Program-made: the position numbers and the translations under genes
DNA from: Eubacteriales Family XIII. Incertae Sedis bacterium
Lineage (GTDB): Bacteria > Bacillota > Clostridia > Peptostreptococcales > Anaerovoracaceae
Length of the DNA stretch: 13,742 nt
Assembly (NCBI GenBank): GCA_031278255.1
Contig: JAITKU010000183.1
Coordinates: 1 to 13,742, forward strand
Direction: 5' to 3'
The notes under the pieces: generated by a model
What the model was told of the DNA's origin: nothing
Seen by the model: only the letters and a program-made list of their open reading frames with translations
Databases searched by the model: none
In this document: in pieces, positions 6,940 through 13,644 of the stretch
Layout of the letters: each line of letters opens with the position of its first letter
How positions within the stretch are numbered: the stretch's first letter is position 1

Positions 6940-7725
6940 GTGGAAAAAAGAAGTATTTTGGACAAGGTTCGCAAAATGAATTGGGTTCTGCAGGAAAGCA
7001 CCTCGGGCGCGTTCTCTTTCGACGAACTCTGCGCTATTTTGAGCGATTTGATGGATGCGAACGTGTATATCGCCAATCTGCGCGGCAAGATGATCGGCGT
7101 CCATTACAAGATCAAATCCGACAGCGCCGCAATCCCGGACCCCGAGACGGGCAAGGAGAAGTTCCCGAACGAATACAACGAAGCCCTGCTGAAAGTGGTA
7201 AAAACGGAAAGCAATATGACGGCGGAGGAGTCCCTGAAGATTTTCAAGTACAATTACGACACCTATGACAAGCTGCATACCATCATTCCGATCTTCGGGG
7301 GCGGGGAACGGCAGGGCACGCTGATCCTGACGCGCTATCAGCCCGAGTTCAACGACGAGGACCTGATCCTCGGCGAGTACGGCGCGACGGTTATGGGCCT
7401 TGAAATCCGGCGGATCGATACCATAGAAAAGGAAACGGAGTCGAACAAGCGCAACGTGGTGCGCATGGCCATCGGCACGCTGTCCTATTCGGAGGTGGAG
7501 GCGGTGCAGCGTATCTTCGCGGAACTGACGGGAACAGAGGGCCTGCTGGTGGCCAGCAAGATCGCGGACCGTTCGGGGATCACGCGCTCCGTGATCGTGA
7601 ACGCGCTGCGGAAGCTGGAGAGCGCGGGCATTATCGAATCCCGTTCCCTCGGCATGAAAGGCACGCACATCCGAATATTGAACGAAAAGTTTATGGAAGA
7701 ACTTAGCAAAATTAATAATCATTAA
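6940..7725 (+). CDS. codY: GTP-sensing pleiotropic transcriptional repressor CodY
   Basis: Global regulator that senses GTP and branched-chain amino acids and represses nutrient-uptake and biosynthetic genes. The GTG at 6940 has GGAGGA nine bases upstream and gives 261 residues, close to the roughly 259 of Bacillus CodY. A longer frame from 6847 adds a low-complexity Arg/Val stretch and is rejected. The N-terminal GAF domain spans about 1-155, with RGKMIGVHYKI, FGGGERQGTLIL and LILGEYGATVMGLEI. A linker helix leads to a winged helix-turn-helix, SKIADRSGITRSVIVNALRKL (206-226) and AGIIESRSLGMKGTHIRIL (229-247), nearly identical to known CodY. The effector loop near 58-75 is longer and different from Bacillus (see findings). 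hflX follows after 19 bases. An inverted repeat upstream suggests autoregulation. Confidence 0.96.
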   Translation: MEKRSILDKVRKMNWVLQESTSGAFSFDELCAILSDLMDANVYIANLRGKMIGVHYKIKSDSAAIPDPETGKEKFPNEYNEALLKVVKTESNMTAEESLKIFKYNYDTYDKLHTIIPIFGGGERQGTLILTRYQPEFNDEDLILGEYGATVMGLEIRRIDTIEKETESNKRNVVRMAIGTLSYSEVEAVQRIFAELTGTEGLLVASKIADRSGITRSVIVNALRKLESAGIIESRSLGMKGTHIRILNEKFMEELSKINNH

Positions 7726-7744
7726 CAATAAAGAAAAGGATTTT

Positions 7745-9037
7745 ATGCGTTTTAACGACGACAACGTCGTGATCGCGGATGCGTTTTGCAGGGCGATTCT
7801 CGTGGGCATAGAGGACGCGCGGGATACCGCCCGCTCGATGGACGAACTCGCGGCCCTCGCGGAGGCGGCCGGCGCCGAGGTCGCCGGCGTTCTGCTGCAG
7901 GCCAGAGAACGCCCCGATCGCGGCACATATATCGGACGCGGCAAGCTGGAGGAACTCGCGGCGTTCTGCGCGAGCGCGGAGGTCGATACCGTCATTTGCA
8001 ACGACGAACTCTCCGGCATACAGCTTCGGAACATCGAGGATAAACTCGGTCTGCGCGTCATCGATCGCACCATACTGATCTTGGACATATTCGCCGCGCG
8101 CGCCGGTTCCAAGGAGGGCAAATTGCAGGTGGAGCTGGCGCAGCTTCGCTACAGGCTGCCGCGGCTTTCGGGCTTCGGCAAGGCCCTTTCCTCGCTCGGC
8201 GGCGGTATCGGCACGCGGGGACCGGGCGAGAAGAAACTGGAGACGGACCGGCGGCACATCCAAAGCCGCATGGATGAGATCAGGCGGGAACTCAAGGAGG
8301 CGGCCTCTCACAGGGCGGTGCAGCGCGCGCGGCGCAAGAAGAGCGGTCTGCCGCTGGTCGCGCTCGTCGGCTACACGAACGCCGGGAAGTCCGCCGTCAT
8401 GAATCACATCTTGCGCGCGACCGAAAACGGGGACAAGACGGTTCCCGAAAAGGACATGCTCTTCGCGACGCTCGATCCCTATCGGCGCAGAATCCGTCTG
8501 CGAAACAACAAGGAATTCATCCTCATCGATACGGTGGGCTTTGTGAGCAAGCTGCCGCATTCGCTCGTGAAAGCGTTTCGCTCCACGTTGGAGGAGGTCG
8601 CGGACGCGGATCTTCTCGTTCACATCGTTGACGGCGCCCGGGCCGATTGCGACTTTCATATCAAGGTCGTTTCGGAGGTCCTCGCGGAACTCGGCGCCTC
8701 GGGCAAGGATATGATCACGGTGTACAACAAGAGCGACTTGATCTGCGCGCCCGCGCAGTTGTTCCCGATAAGCCCCGGCGCCTTGGCGGTTTCCGCCGTG
8801 CGCGGCGACAACATGGACAGGCTGCTCGCGGACATAGAATCGGCGATATTTTGGGATCTGCGCCCCGTTCGTCTGCTGATCCCCTACGACAGGGGGGACC
8901 TCGTTTCCTATCTCAGCGAAAAGACGCCCGTTTCGGCGCGCGCGTATACGGAGGACGGGACGCGCGTGGATACGAAGCTGCGGGAGGCCGATTGCCGGCG
9001 TCTCGATCGCTACATTGTGCGGGACGAGGCGCCATGA
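7745..9037 (+). CDS. hflX: Ribosome-associated GTPase HflX
   Basis: GTPase that binds 50S/70S ribosomes and, in other bacteria, rescues or splits stalled ribosomes under stress. The protein has 430 residues, usual size. The N-terminal HflX domain (about 15-125) has TYIGRGKLEEL and DRTILILDIFAARA. A coiled linker follows, with EGKLQVELAQLRYRLPRLSG and GGGIGTRGPGEKKLETDRR. The G domain has G1 GYTNAGKS (209-216), TLDP (242-245), G3 DTVGF (262-266), G4 NKSD (328-331) and G5 SA (350-351). A C-terminal domain of about 60 residues follows. ATG 7745 has AAAGGA five bases upstream. It lies 19 bases after codY, and its TGA overlaps the next ATG, so codY-hflX-yigZ is almost certainly one transcript. Confidence 0.95.
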   Translation: MRFNDDNVVIADAFCRAILVGIEDARDTARSMDELAALAEAAGAEVAGVLLQARERPDRGTYIGRGKLEELAAFCASAEVDTVICNDELSGIQLRNIEDKLGLRVIDRTILILDIFAARAGSKEGKLQVELAQLRYRLPRLSGFGKALSSLGGGIGTRGPGEKKLETDRRHIQSRMDEIRRELKEAASHRAVQRARRKKSGLPLVALVGYTNAGKSAVMNHILRATENGDKTVPEKDMLFATLDPYRRRIRLRNNKEFILIDTVGFVSKLPHSLVKAFRSTLEEVADADLLVHIVDGARADCDFHIKVVSEVLAELGASGKDMITVYNKSDLICAPAQLFPISPGALAVSAVRGDNMDRLLADIESAIFWDLRPVRLLIPYDRGDLVSYLSEKTPVSARAYTEDGTRVDTKLREADCRRLDRYIVRDEAP

Positions 9038-9669
9038 TCCGCTGTACAAGCGTGCTTTGCGAGGCGGAACGGGAGCGGATCATCGAGAAATCGCGCTTCA
9101 TCGCTTGCGTGCGGCCCGTGCGGGACCGGGCGGCGGCGGAGGCTTTCTTTGCGGCCCGCAGGACGCTTCACCGCGGCGCTGCGCATAACGTCCCCGTCTT
9201 TGTGATAGGCGAAAAGGGCGCGTTGCAATGGGCCTCGGACGACGGCGAACCGCAGGGTACGTCCGGGGCGCCGATTCTGCGCTTGCTTCTCGCGGAGGGC
9301 TTGACGGACGTCGCCCTGCTTGTGACGCGCTATTTCGGCGGCGTCAAGCTGGGTACGGGCGGTTTGGCGCGGGCCTACGCGGGCGTCGCGCGGCTGGCCG
9401 TGGAGGCGGCCGGTATCTGCGACATCGACGAACAGGTCCTCCTGACCTACCGCATCGATTACAGTTTGCTCGGAAGATTGCAAAACCGCGCGCGGCAGGA
9501 CGATCTGTTCCGGATCAAGGATACCGTTTTCGGCGAGGCCGTGATCGTGACGCTGGCAGGCCCCGTCGAACACGCGGACGCGCTCGCCGCCCTGGTCGCG
9601 GACATGAGCGCCGGGGCGGGCGAACTGCTCACGCGCGAAACGGAATTCGTTCGGATCGCGCGGCGGTAG
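9034..9669 (+). CDS. yigZ: YigZ/YvyE (IMPACT, UPF0029) family protein
   Basis: Conserved protein of uncertain molecular role; the eukaryotic relative IMPACT modulates the Gcn1-Gcn2 amino-acid-starvation pathway. The start is the ATG at 9034, whose ATGA overlaps the hflX stop. The same frame extends upstream only inside hflX. The protein has 211 residues, typical. The IMPACT domain (about 15-125) shows the family words AAHNVPVFVIG, SDDGEPQGTSGAPIL and TRYFGGVKLGTGGLARAY. A DUF1949-type C-terminal domain (about 138-200) follows, with a beta-alpha-beta pattern beginning LTYRIDYSLLGRLQ. Translational coupling to hflX suggests a shared, perhaps translation-related context, but no biochemical activity can be assigned. 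It converges on the symporter gene with 24 bases between stop codons. Confidence 0.92.
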   Translation: MIRCTSVLCEAERERIIEKSRFIACVRPVRDRAAAEAFFAARRTLHRGAAHNVPVFVIGEKGALQWASDDGEPQGTSGAPILRLLLAEGLTDVALLVTRYFGGVKLGTGGLARAYAGVARLAVEAAGICDIDEQVLLTYRIDYSLLGRLQNRARQDDLFRIKDTVFGEAVIVTLAGPVEHADALAALVADMSAGAGELLTRETEFVRIARR

Positions 9670-9678
9670 ACGCGCGGG

Positions 9679-9694
9679 GCGGCGGGAGCGCCGC
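9679..9694. terminator. Small hairpin between convergent genes
   Basis: GCGGCG (9679-9684) and CGCCGC (9689-9694) form a perfect 6-bp stem around GGAG, in the short gap between the convergent stops of yigZ and the symporter. Neither side has a T-run, so it is at best a weak bidirectional terminator. Confidence 0.35.
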
Positions 9695-11052
9695 TAAAAC
9701 AGCCCGATCGCGTTCAGCAGGATCAGCGCGATGGCCGCGGGCGCGATGTATTTTATCGCGACGGGGTAGAGTTTTGCGAGGATGCCGTTCGGATGTTCGG
9801 CGCCCGTCAGGAATTCCTCTTTCGATGTCGCCGTGCCGAGACGGAAGATGATGAAGAGCGTGCCGAGCAAGCCCGTGATCGGAAGCAGGAAGTCGTTCGC
9901 GAACTTATCCAGAAAGCTGAAATAGTCGAGTCCCAAGATGTGAAAGTCCGAAAGCGGGCCGAAAGAGAGCGCGGCCGGCGCGCCGAAGATCGCGAGGACG
10001 ACGCAGATGATCGCGAGGCCCTTGCGCCGCGACAAGCGCAGTTCATCCTCCAGGAAGGTGAGCGGGACCTGCATCAAGCTCATGATGGAGGTGAGCGCGG
10101 CGATGAAGAGCAGGAGGAAGAAGAGGGCGGAGAACAGTTGGCCGGCCGGCATCTTCGCGAACGCGCCGGGCAGGGTGACGAAAGCGAGGCCCGCGCCCTG
10201 TCCCGGATCGAAGCCGAGCGCGAACACCGCCGGAAAGACGGCCAGACCCGCGAGCAGGGCGATCAGCGTGTCCATCGTGATGATGGATACGGTCGCGCGC
10301 ATCAGATCGGCGCTTTTCTTCATATAACTCGCGTAGGTGATCATGATACCCATGCCGAGGCTCAGCGAATAGAACGAATGCCCGAGCGCGTCGAGAACCC
10401 CCGTGATTCCCAATTTTGAAAAATCCGGAAAGAACAAGAAGCGCACGCCCGCGAGGGCGCCGGGCAACGTGACGGAGCGCAGGGCCAGCACGAGCAGTAT
10501 GCCGCCGAGAAGCGGCATCAATATCTTGTTCCAGCGCTCGATGCCGGCCGAGACGCCGCCGATCAGAATGAACGCGGTCAGCAGCAGCGCGAAGCAGGAG
10601 AACAGCATGGCCTTTCCGCCCGCCGAAAAGACGGCGAAAGCGGCGGCGCTGTCGCGCGTAACGGCCCCCCAGTTGAATATACTCTCAAACACGTAGCCGA
10701 CGGACCAGCCGGCCACGACGGGATAGTAGAACAGGATCACGGTCGAGGCCAGCACGCCCACCATGCCGACGAGCCGCCAGGCCGTACCCGGCGCGAGCGC
10801 TTGGAACGCGCCGACGGCGCCAAACCCGCCGCGTCTGCCTATGGTCAGCTCCGCGATCAGCACGGGCGTTCCCACGAGCAGCACGCAGAGGATGTAAATC
10901 AGCAGGAACGCGCAGCCGCCGTTAATACCCAAAATGTAACTAAAACGCCATATATTTCCGAGTCCGACGGCGCTCCCCACAGCCGCCATGACAAGTCCGA
11001 ATTGGGACGCAAAGCTGTCCCTTTCCGCGTTGCGCGATATATTCCCTTTCAT
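9694..11052 (-). CDS. Neurotransmitter:sodium symporter (NSS) family amino-acid transporter
   Basis: Sodium-driven uptake carrier of the LeuT fold; bacterial relatives (MhsT, Tyt1) import hydrophobic or aromatic amino acids. The protein has 452 residues. The TM1 signature GSAVGLGNIWRFSY (25-38), with the unwound sodium-binding stretch, is clear, followed by NGGCAFLLIYILC in TM2. I count about 11 membrane helices, the number typical of bacterial NSS rather than the eukaryotic 12. A motif SLSLGMGIMITYASYM marks TM6. TM8 contains FIAALTSIMSLMQV, the region that contributes Na1/Na2 ligands. A GGGGG ribosome binding site lies a few bases before the ATG. It follows the nitroreductase gene by 47 bases with no terminator between, so the two are probably co-transcribed. 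The substrate cannot be read from sequence alone. Confidence 0.92.
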   Translation of the reverse strand: MKGNISRNAERDSFASQFGLVMAAVGSAVGLGNIWRFSYILGINGGCAFLLIYILCVLLVGTPVLIAELTIGRRGGFGAVGAFQALAPGTAWRLVGMVGVLASTVILFYYPVVAGWSVGYVFESIFNWGAVTRDSAAAFAVFSAGGKAMLFSCFALLLTAFILIGGVSAGIERWNKILMPLLGGILLVLALRSVTLPGALAGVRFLFFPDFSKLGITGVLDALGHSFYSLSLGMGIMITYASYMKKSADLMRATVSIITMDTLIALLAGLAVFPAVFALGFDPGQGAGLAFVTLPGAFAKMPAGQLFSALFFLLLFIAALTSIMSLMQVPLTFLEDELRLSRRKGLAIICVVLAIFGAPAALSFGPLSDFHILGLDYFSFLDKFANDFLLPITGLLGTLFIIFRLGTATSKEEFLTGAEHPNGILAKLYPVAIKYIAPAAIALILLNAIGLF

Positions 11053-11099
11053 GATCCCCCCTGTTCCCTCCGATTCTCTCCGATCCCCTTGCGCGCGGT

Positions 11100-11639
11100 C
11101 TATCCCACGTAGTTCACATTGTCGGCCGCGGGACGCGGACGGCCGAATTTGTCCGCGCCGGCGTACCCGAGAAGCATCCCGACCAGAGGCTTACAGCCGG
11201 CGGGAAGCCCAAGCCGCGCGAAGAAAGCGCCGCCCGCGCCGAGTACCTGTATCGGCGAACCGACGAAGCAGGAACCGAGGCCGAGGTCCGTCGCCGCGAA
11301 GCTCATGGCCGTGACGGCGTTGCATACGCTGGACATGCCGCGCGCCGGGTCCTCCGCGGAGAGGACGATCAGCACGGGCGCGTGATAGAGCGGACGATAG
11401 CCGGGAAGCGCGGCGCGTCCGCGCGCGAATTCGTTGTCGGAATTCTTCATGGCGGAAAGCGTCGCCTCGTCGATCTCTCCGAGCAAAGCCTTATCGCGGA
11501 TGACCGTCATATGAAAGGCGCCGCCCAGCGGCGCGCGGTTGCCCGCCCACAGAATCTTTTCGAGCTTCTCCCGCTCGATCGGCTGTTCTGTGTAATCGCG
11601 GGCGCTCTTCCTGTTTTCGATCGCTTTCAAAGTTTCCAT
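11100..11639 (-). CDS. Nitroreductase-family FMN-dependent oxidoreductase
   Basis: Probable FMN-binding NAD(P)H oxidoreductase of the nitroreductase fold, normally a cytosolic homodimer. The protein has 179 residues. The N-terminal word ENRKSARDYTEQPIEREKLEKIL matches the family's arginine-rich flavin-phosphate site (R10, K11, S12, R14), with Ala where Ile is commoner. NAVTAMSFAATDLGLGSCFVG is the conserved helix by the flavin. The end GYAGADKFGRPRP then NVNYVG resembles the tail of clostridial members of the family. ATG 11639 has AAAGGAAG upstream with normal spacing. It is the first gene after a promoter at 11683-11711 and is followed by the NSS symporter. The physiological substrate (nitroaromatic, quinone, enone or flavin) is unknown; the link to amino-acid transport is positional only. 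Confidence 0.9.
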   Translation of the reverse strand: METLKAIENRKSARDYTEQPIEREKLEKILWAGNRAPLGGAFHMTVIRDKALLGEIDEATLSAMKNSDNEFARGRAALPGYRPLYHAPVLIVLSAEDPARGMSSVCNAVTAMSFAATDLGLGSCFVGSPIQVLGAGGAFFARLGLPAGCKPLVGMLLGYAGADKFGRPRPAADNVNYVG

Positions 11640-11682
11640 CGTATCTTCCTTTCCCGTACGCCGTGTGAACGTTTACGGAATC

Positions 11683-11711
11683 AGTATATCACAGCTTCCT
11701 TATTTACACAA
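11683..11711 (-). promoter_or_regulatory. Promoter for nitroreductase-symporter unit
   Basis: Read on the minus strand, TTGTGT (11711-11706) and TATACT (11688-11683) are separated by 17 bases, with TG one base before the -10 (extended -10). Transcription would start near 11676, leaving a leader of about 37 bases. Further upstream, between 11712 and the sortase stop, no gene is supported. TATACGC occurs there twice, at 11774-11780 and 11785-11791. Confidence 0.65.
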
Positions 11712-11827
11712 TCGGCAGCCGGTTATTATTGATTTTCCGTTTGAGTCTGGCATACCGGAATAGTTGAGTATTATATACGCGCTTTATACGCCGTATTGAG
11801 AAGATGGGGAGCGCGGCGGGGGCGGTG

Positions 11828-12511
11828 TCAGTCCCCGGCGTTTGCGGGCCGCTCGGTCTCGGCGCTTTCCAGCGCGAAGCGCACCGCCATGCGCTTGTCG
11901 GCTGTTTTTATGGGGGTGCAGGTGATCAGCGTGCAGCAGGCGAAGCCTTGGTTCATGATCACGCTCCAGTCCGTGGGTTCCACGACTTTCCTGTCCAAAA
12001 AGACGTAGGTGTAGCGCTTCCCGCCGTACAGGAGATAAACGCGGTCGCCCTCGCCGGGCTTGTCGAGGTCGTAGAAGAATTTGCGGGAGCGGTGGCCCGC
12101 GATGCTCACGTTGCGGTCGCCCTCGCCCGGCATGTTGGAATATTCAAACAGGCTCGGTCCCCTGCTCAGATCGGCGCGTGAGGTGCCGTCGCTTACCGCC
12201 GCTTCCAGCTTCAGTTTGGGGATGATGAGCGTCATGTCGCCGTCCCGGTAGTCCTCCCGTTCGCCCGTGACGTACAGGAGTCCGTTCAAATCCGCGTCCG
12301 CCGGTATTTCCACGTAGGTGATATCGGCGGTTTCCGGAGTGTCGAGCGCGCTTTCGGCGAAGTCCCTGCCGATCAGCCTGTCTATGAAAGCGTCCAGAAT
12401 ATTGTCCGGCCGATACGGGCGCGTCAACTCGAACAGCAGCACGAGGACGGTCAAGGCGATGAGCGCGGCCAGAAGCGGCCGCAGCCGCGCGAGGCGGGAA
12501 TCCGTTTTCAC
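11828..12511 (-). CDS. Sortase (class C/D-like transpeptidase)
   Basis: Membrane-anchored cysteine transpeptidase that cleaves LPXTG-type signals and joins the surface protein to the cell wall or another subunit. The protein has 227 residues. A short basic N-terminus leads to one membrane helix (about 11-28), then the sortase beta-barrel facing outward. The catalytic triad is His140 (SIAGHRS), Cys198 (TLITCTP) and Arg207 (DKRMAVRF). The stretch YDLDKPGEGDRVYL and the VVEP strand resemble class C/D enzymes. The class C DP(W/F) lid motif and C-terminal helix are not seen, so class D is equally likely. The start is GTG 12511, with AAAGGAG about 12 bases upstream, rather distant. The preceding gene encodes an LPQTG protein, its probable substrate. 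A strong hairpin sits just before the ribosome binding site. Confidence 0.92.
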   Translation of the reverse strand: MKTDSRLARLRPLLAALIALTVLVLLFELTRPYRPDNILDAFIDRLIGRDFAESALDTPETADITYVEIPADADLNGLLYVTGEREDYRDGDMTLIIPKLKLEAAVSDGTSRADLSRGPSLFEYSNMPGEGDRNVSIAGHRSRKFFYDLDKPGEGDRVYLLYGGKRYTYVFLDRKVVEPTDWSVIMNQGFACCTLITCTPIKTADKRMAVRFALESAETERPANAGD

Positions 12512-12540
12512 GGGTCCGGTTCACTCCTTTTCGCGGCCTC

Positions 12541-12570
12541 GCAAAGAGGGCGCCGAGGCGCCCCCTTTGC
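12541..12570 (-). other. Hairpin just upstream of the sortase ribosome binding site
   Basis: The arms at 12541-12553 and 12558-12570 (GCAAAGAGGGCGC on the plus strand) form 13 pairs around a four-base loop. In the minus-strand transcript the single non-Watson-Crick pair is a G-U wobble. No U-run follows. The stem ends about ten bases before AAAGGAG, so it could shield or stabilise the start of the sortase coding part. Confidence 0.6.
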
Positions 12571-12602
12571 AGGACCGTACAGAACAAAAAGAGAAAGGGA
12601 TG

Positions 12603-12635
12603 TCCGCCCGGGCGATTAACGGTCGCCCGGGCGGA
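12603..12635 (-). terminator. Strong inverted repeat between surface protein and sortase genes (possible attenuator)
   Basis: TCCGCCCGGGCGA (12603-12615) and TCGCCCGGGCGGA (12623-12635) form a perfect 13-bp stem with a seven-base loop. On the minus strand it is followed by ACATCC and then a pyrimidine-rich tract with five consecutive Ts (12576-12580). The tract is too far from the stem for a textbook terminator, so partial termination or RNA stabilisation is the fairer reading. Confidence 0.5.
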
Positions 12636-12725
12636 ACGGCCGGGTCCGAAGCGGCGCATTGTCTCTTTGTTCCCTGATATTGTTGTCGCGGCGGGAAAAC
12701 GCGCGGGCATACAGTCGGTCCCGCG

Positions 12726-12745
12726 CCCGCCCCTCTCGGGGCGGG
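12726..12745. terminator. G/C hairpin directly after the LPQTG gene
   Basis: CCCGCCCC (12726-12733) and GGGGCGGG (12738-12745) form a perfect 8-bp stem around TCTC, five bases beyond the surface-protein stop. On the plus strand it is followed by GCTTTT; on the minus strand, the coding direction here, no T-run follows. It may weakly stop antisense transcription or protect the 3' end of the surface-protein message. Confidence 0.45.
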
Positions 12746-12750
12746 GCTTT

Positions 12751-13644
12751 TCACGCCGCCTTGTTCGCTTTTTTGCGGCTTTTGGCGCCGATTGCGATGT
12801 AGAGCGCGATGAGGACCGCGAGCGCGAGGGCCGCGGGCGTGGCGTAGGTCATCAGTCCGCCCGTCTGCGGCAGGGACAGCGGGGTTTCGGGGTCCGCTAT
12901 GATCACCACCTCGGGATCCTCGGGGTCCCCCGTCAGCGTGACGAGGGGCGTATCCTCGTCCTCGATCTCGGTCAAGGGGCCGTCGTCGAGGGGCGTCGCG
13001 CCGTCCGGGATCACCGTGACGGGGCCGACGGGATCATCCGAATCGCCGATGTCTCCGGCGTCCGCCTGCGTTGCGATGAATATCCAGTTTACGGCGCAGA
13101 GACTGTTGAAATATTCGTTGCCCAAGTCCTCCGGCACCGTGAGCTTCACCTCGATCTCGCCGTGCCGGTTCGCGGCCAGCGTGCCGAGGGCGGCGCCGTT
13201 TGCCGCGTAGAGATCGCCGGCTCCCACTCCGCCGAGTGTGCCCGTGTAAAGGGGGGCGCCTCCGTACGTGACCGTCACGCTTATCCTTGAAAGGAGGGCG
13301 TCCGTCGCCGTCTTGCCCGCAAAGTCCTCTTCGAGGACCTCTGCTTTGCCCTTGGTCAGGACTTCGGCCCGCAGGCGAAAGATCGTCTCGGCGTCGCTTC
13401 GGTTGCGCAGCTGCACCTTGACCGTCCTTTCCGCGCCCGGCGCGAGTTCTTTCGTCATCTCGCCGAAGAGATCGTTCAGGCTGCCGTAGGTCCGGACGCC
13501 CACATAGCTCCATTCGTTGCCCGCGCCGGCCTCACGGTCGAAATCGGCCGCGTTTTCGTTCGCCGCGAAAGCGGCGAGCGGTCCGGCCAGGATCAAGAGC
13601 GCGCTCGTCAGCACGGCGGCGGCCGTCCTTGTGTGTTTTCTCAT
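12751..13644 (-). CDS. Secreted LPQTG-anchored surface protein, TasA/camelysin-like core
   Basis: The protein has 297 residues. A classic signal peptide runs from a basic MRKHTR start through a hydrophobic core to AFA, with cleavage near residue 27. A beta-rich domain (about 45-193) has ELAPGAERTVKVQLRNRSDA, ISVTVTYGGAPLYTGTL and LTVPEDLGNEYFNS. This pattern recalls the TasA/camelysin fibre-forming family, but that is recognition by eye. An acidic, proline-rich spacer (about 194-257) leads to the sorting signal: LPQTG at 258-262, a helix at about 264-286 and a basic tail KSRKKANKAA. The sortase downstream very probably anchors it. No YPKN-type pilin lysine motif was seen, so a monomeric wall protein is as likely as a pilus subunit. 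ATG 13644 has CGGAGA upstream. Confidence 0.85.
   Translation of the reverse strand: MRKHTRTAAAVLTSALLILAGPLAAFAANENAADFDREAGAGNEWSYVGVRTYGSLNDLFGEMTKELAPGAERTVKVQLRNRSDAETIFRLRAEVLTKGKAEVLEEDFAGKTATDALLSRISVTVTYGGAPLYTGTLGGVGAGDLYAANGAALGTLAANRHGEIEVKLTVPEDLGNEYFNSLCAVNWIFIATQADAGDIGDSDDPVGPVTVIPDGATPLDDGPLTEIEDEDTPLVTLTGDPEDPEVVIIADPETPLSLPQTGGLMTYATPAALALAVLIALYIAIGAKSRKKANKAA

Noticed and set aside
6841..8121. Long minus-strand open frame of about 426 codons across codY and hflX
   Set aside because: It lies opposite two well-identified genes, crosses their boundary and the codY control region, and has no recognisable domain. GC-rich codon bias creates such mirror frames.
7712..9049. Minus-strand open frame of about 445 codons opposite hflX
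   Set aside because: Almost exactly antisense to hflX, whose GTPase motifs are all present on the plus strand. The antisense product is Arg/Ala-rich without family features.
9793..10419. Plus-strand frame opposite the NSS symporter
   Set aside because: The product is extremely Arg/Glu/Asp-rich, the usual complement of a membrane protein gene, while the minus strand encodes clear symporter motifs.
12144..12710. Minus-strand frame spanning the hairpin spacer and the first half of the sortase gene
   Set aside because: It overlaps the sortase in another frame, reads through strong hairpins, and has an Arg/Pro/Gly-rich product without recognisable features.
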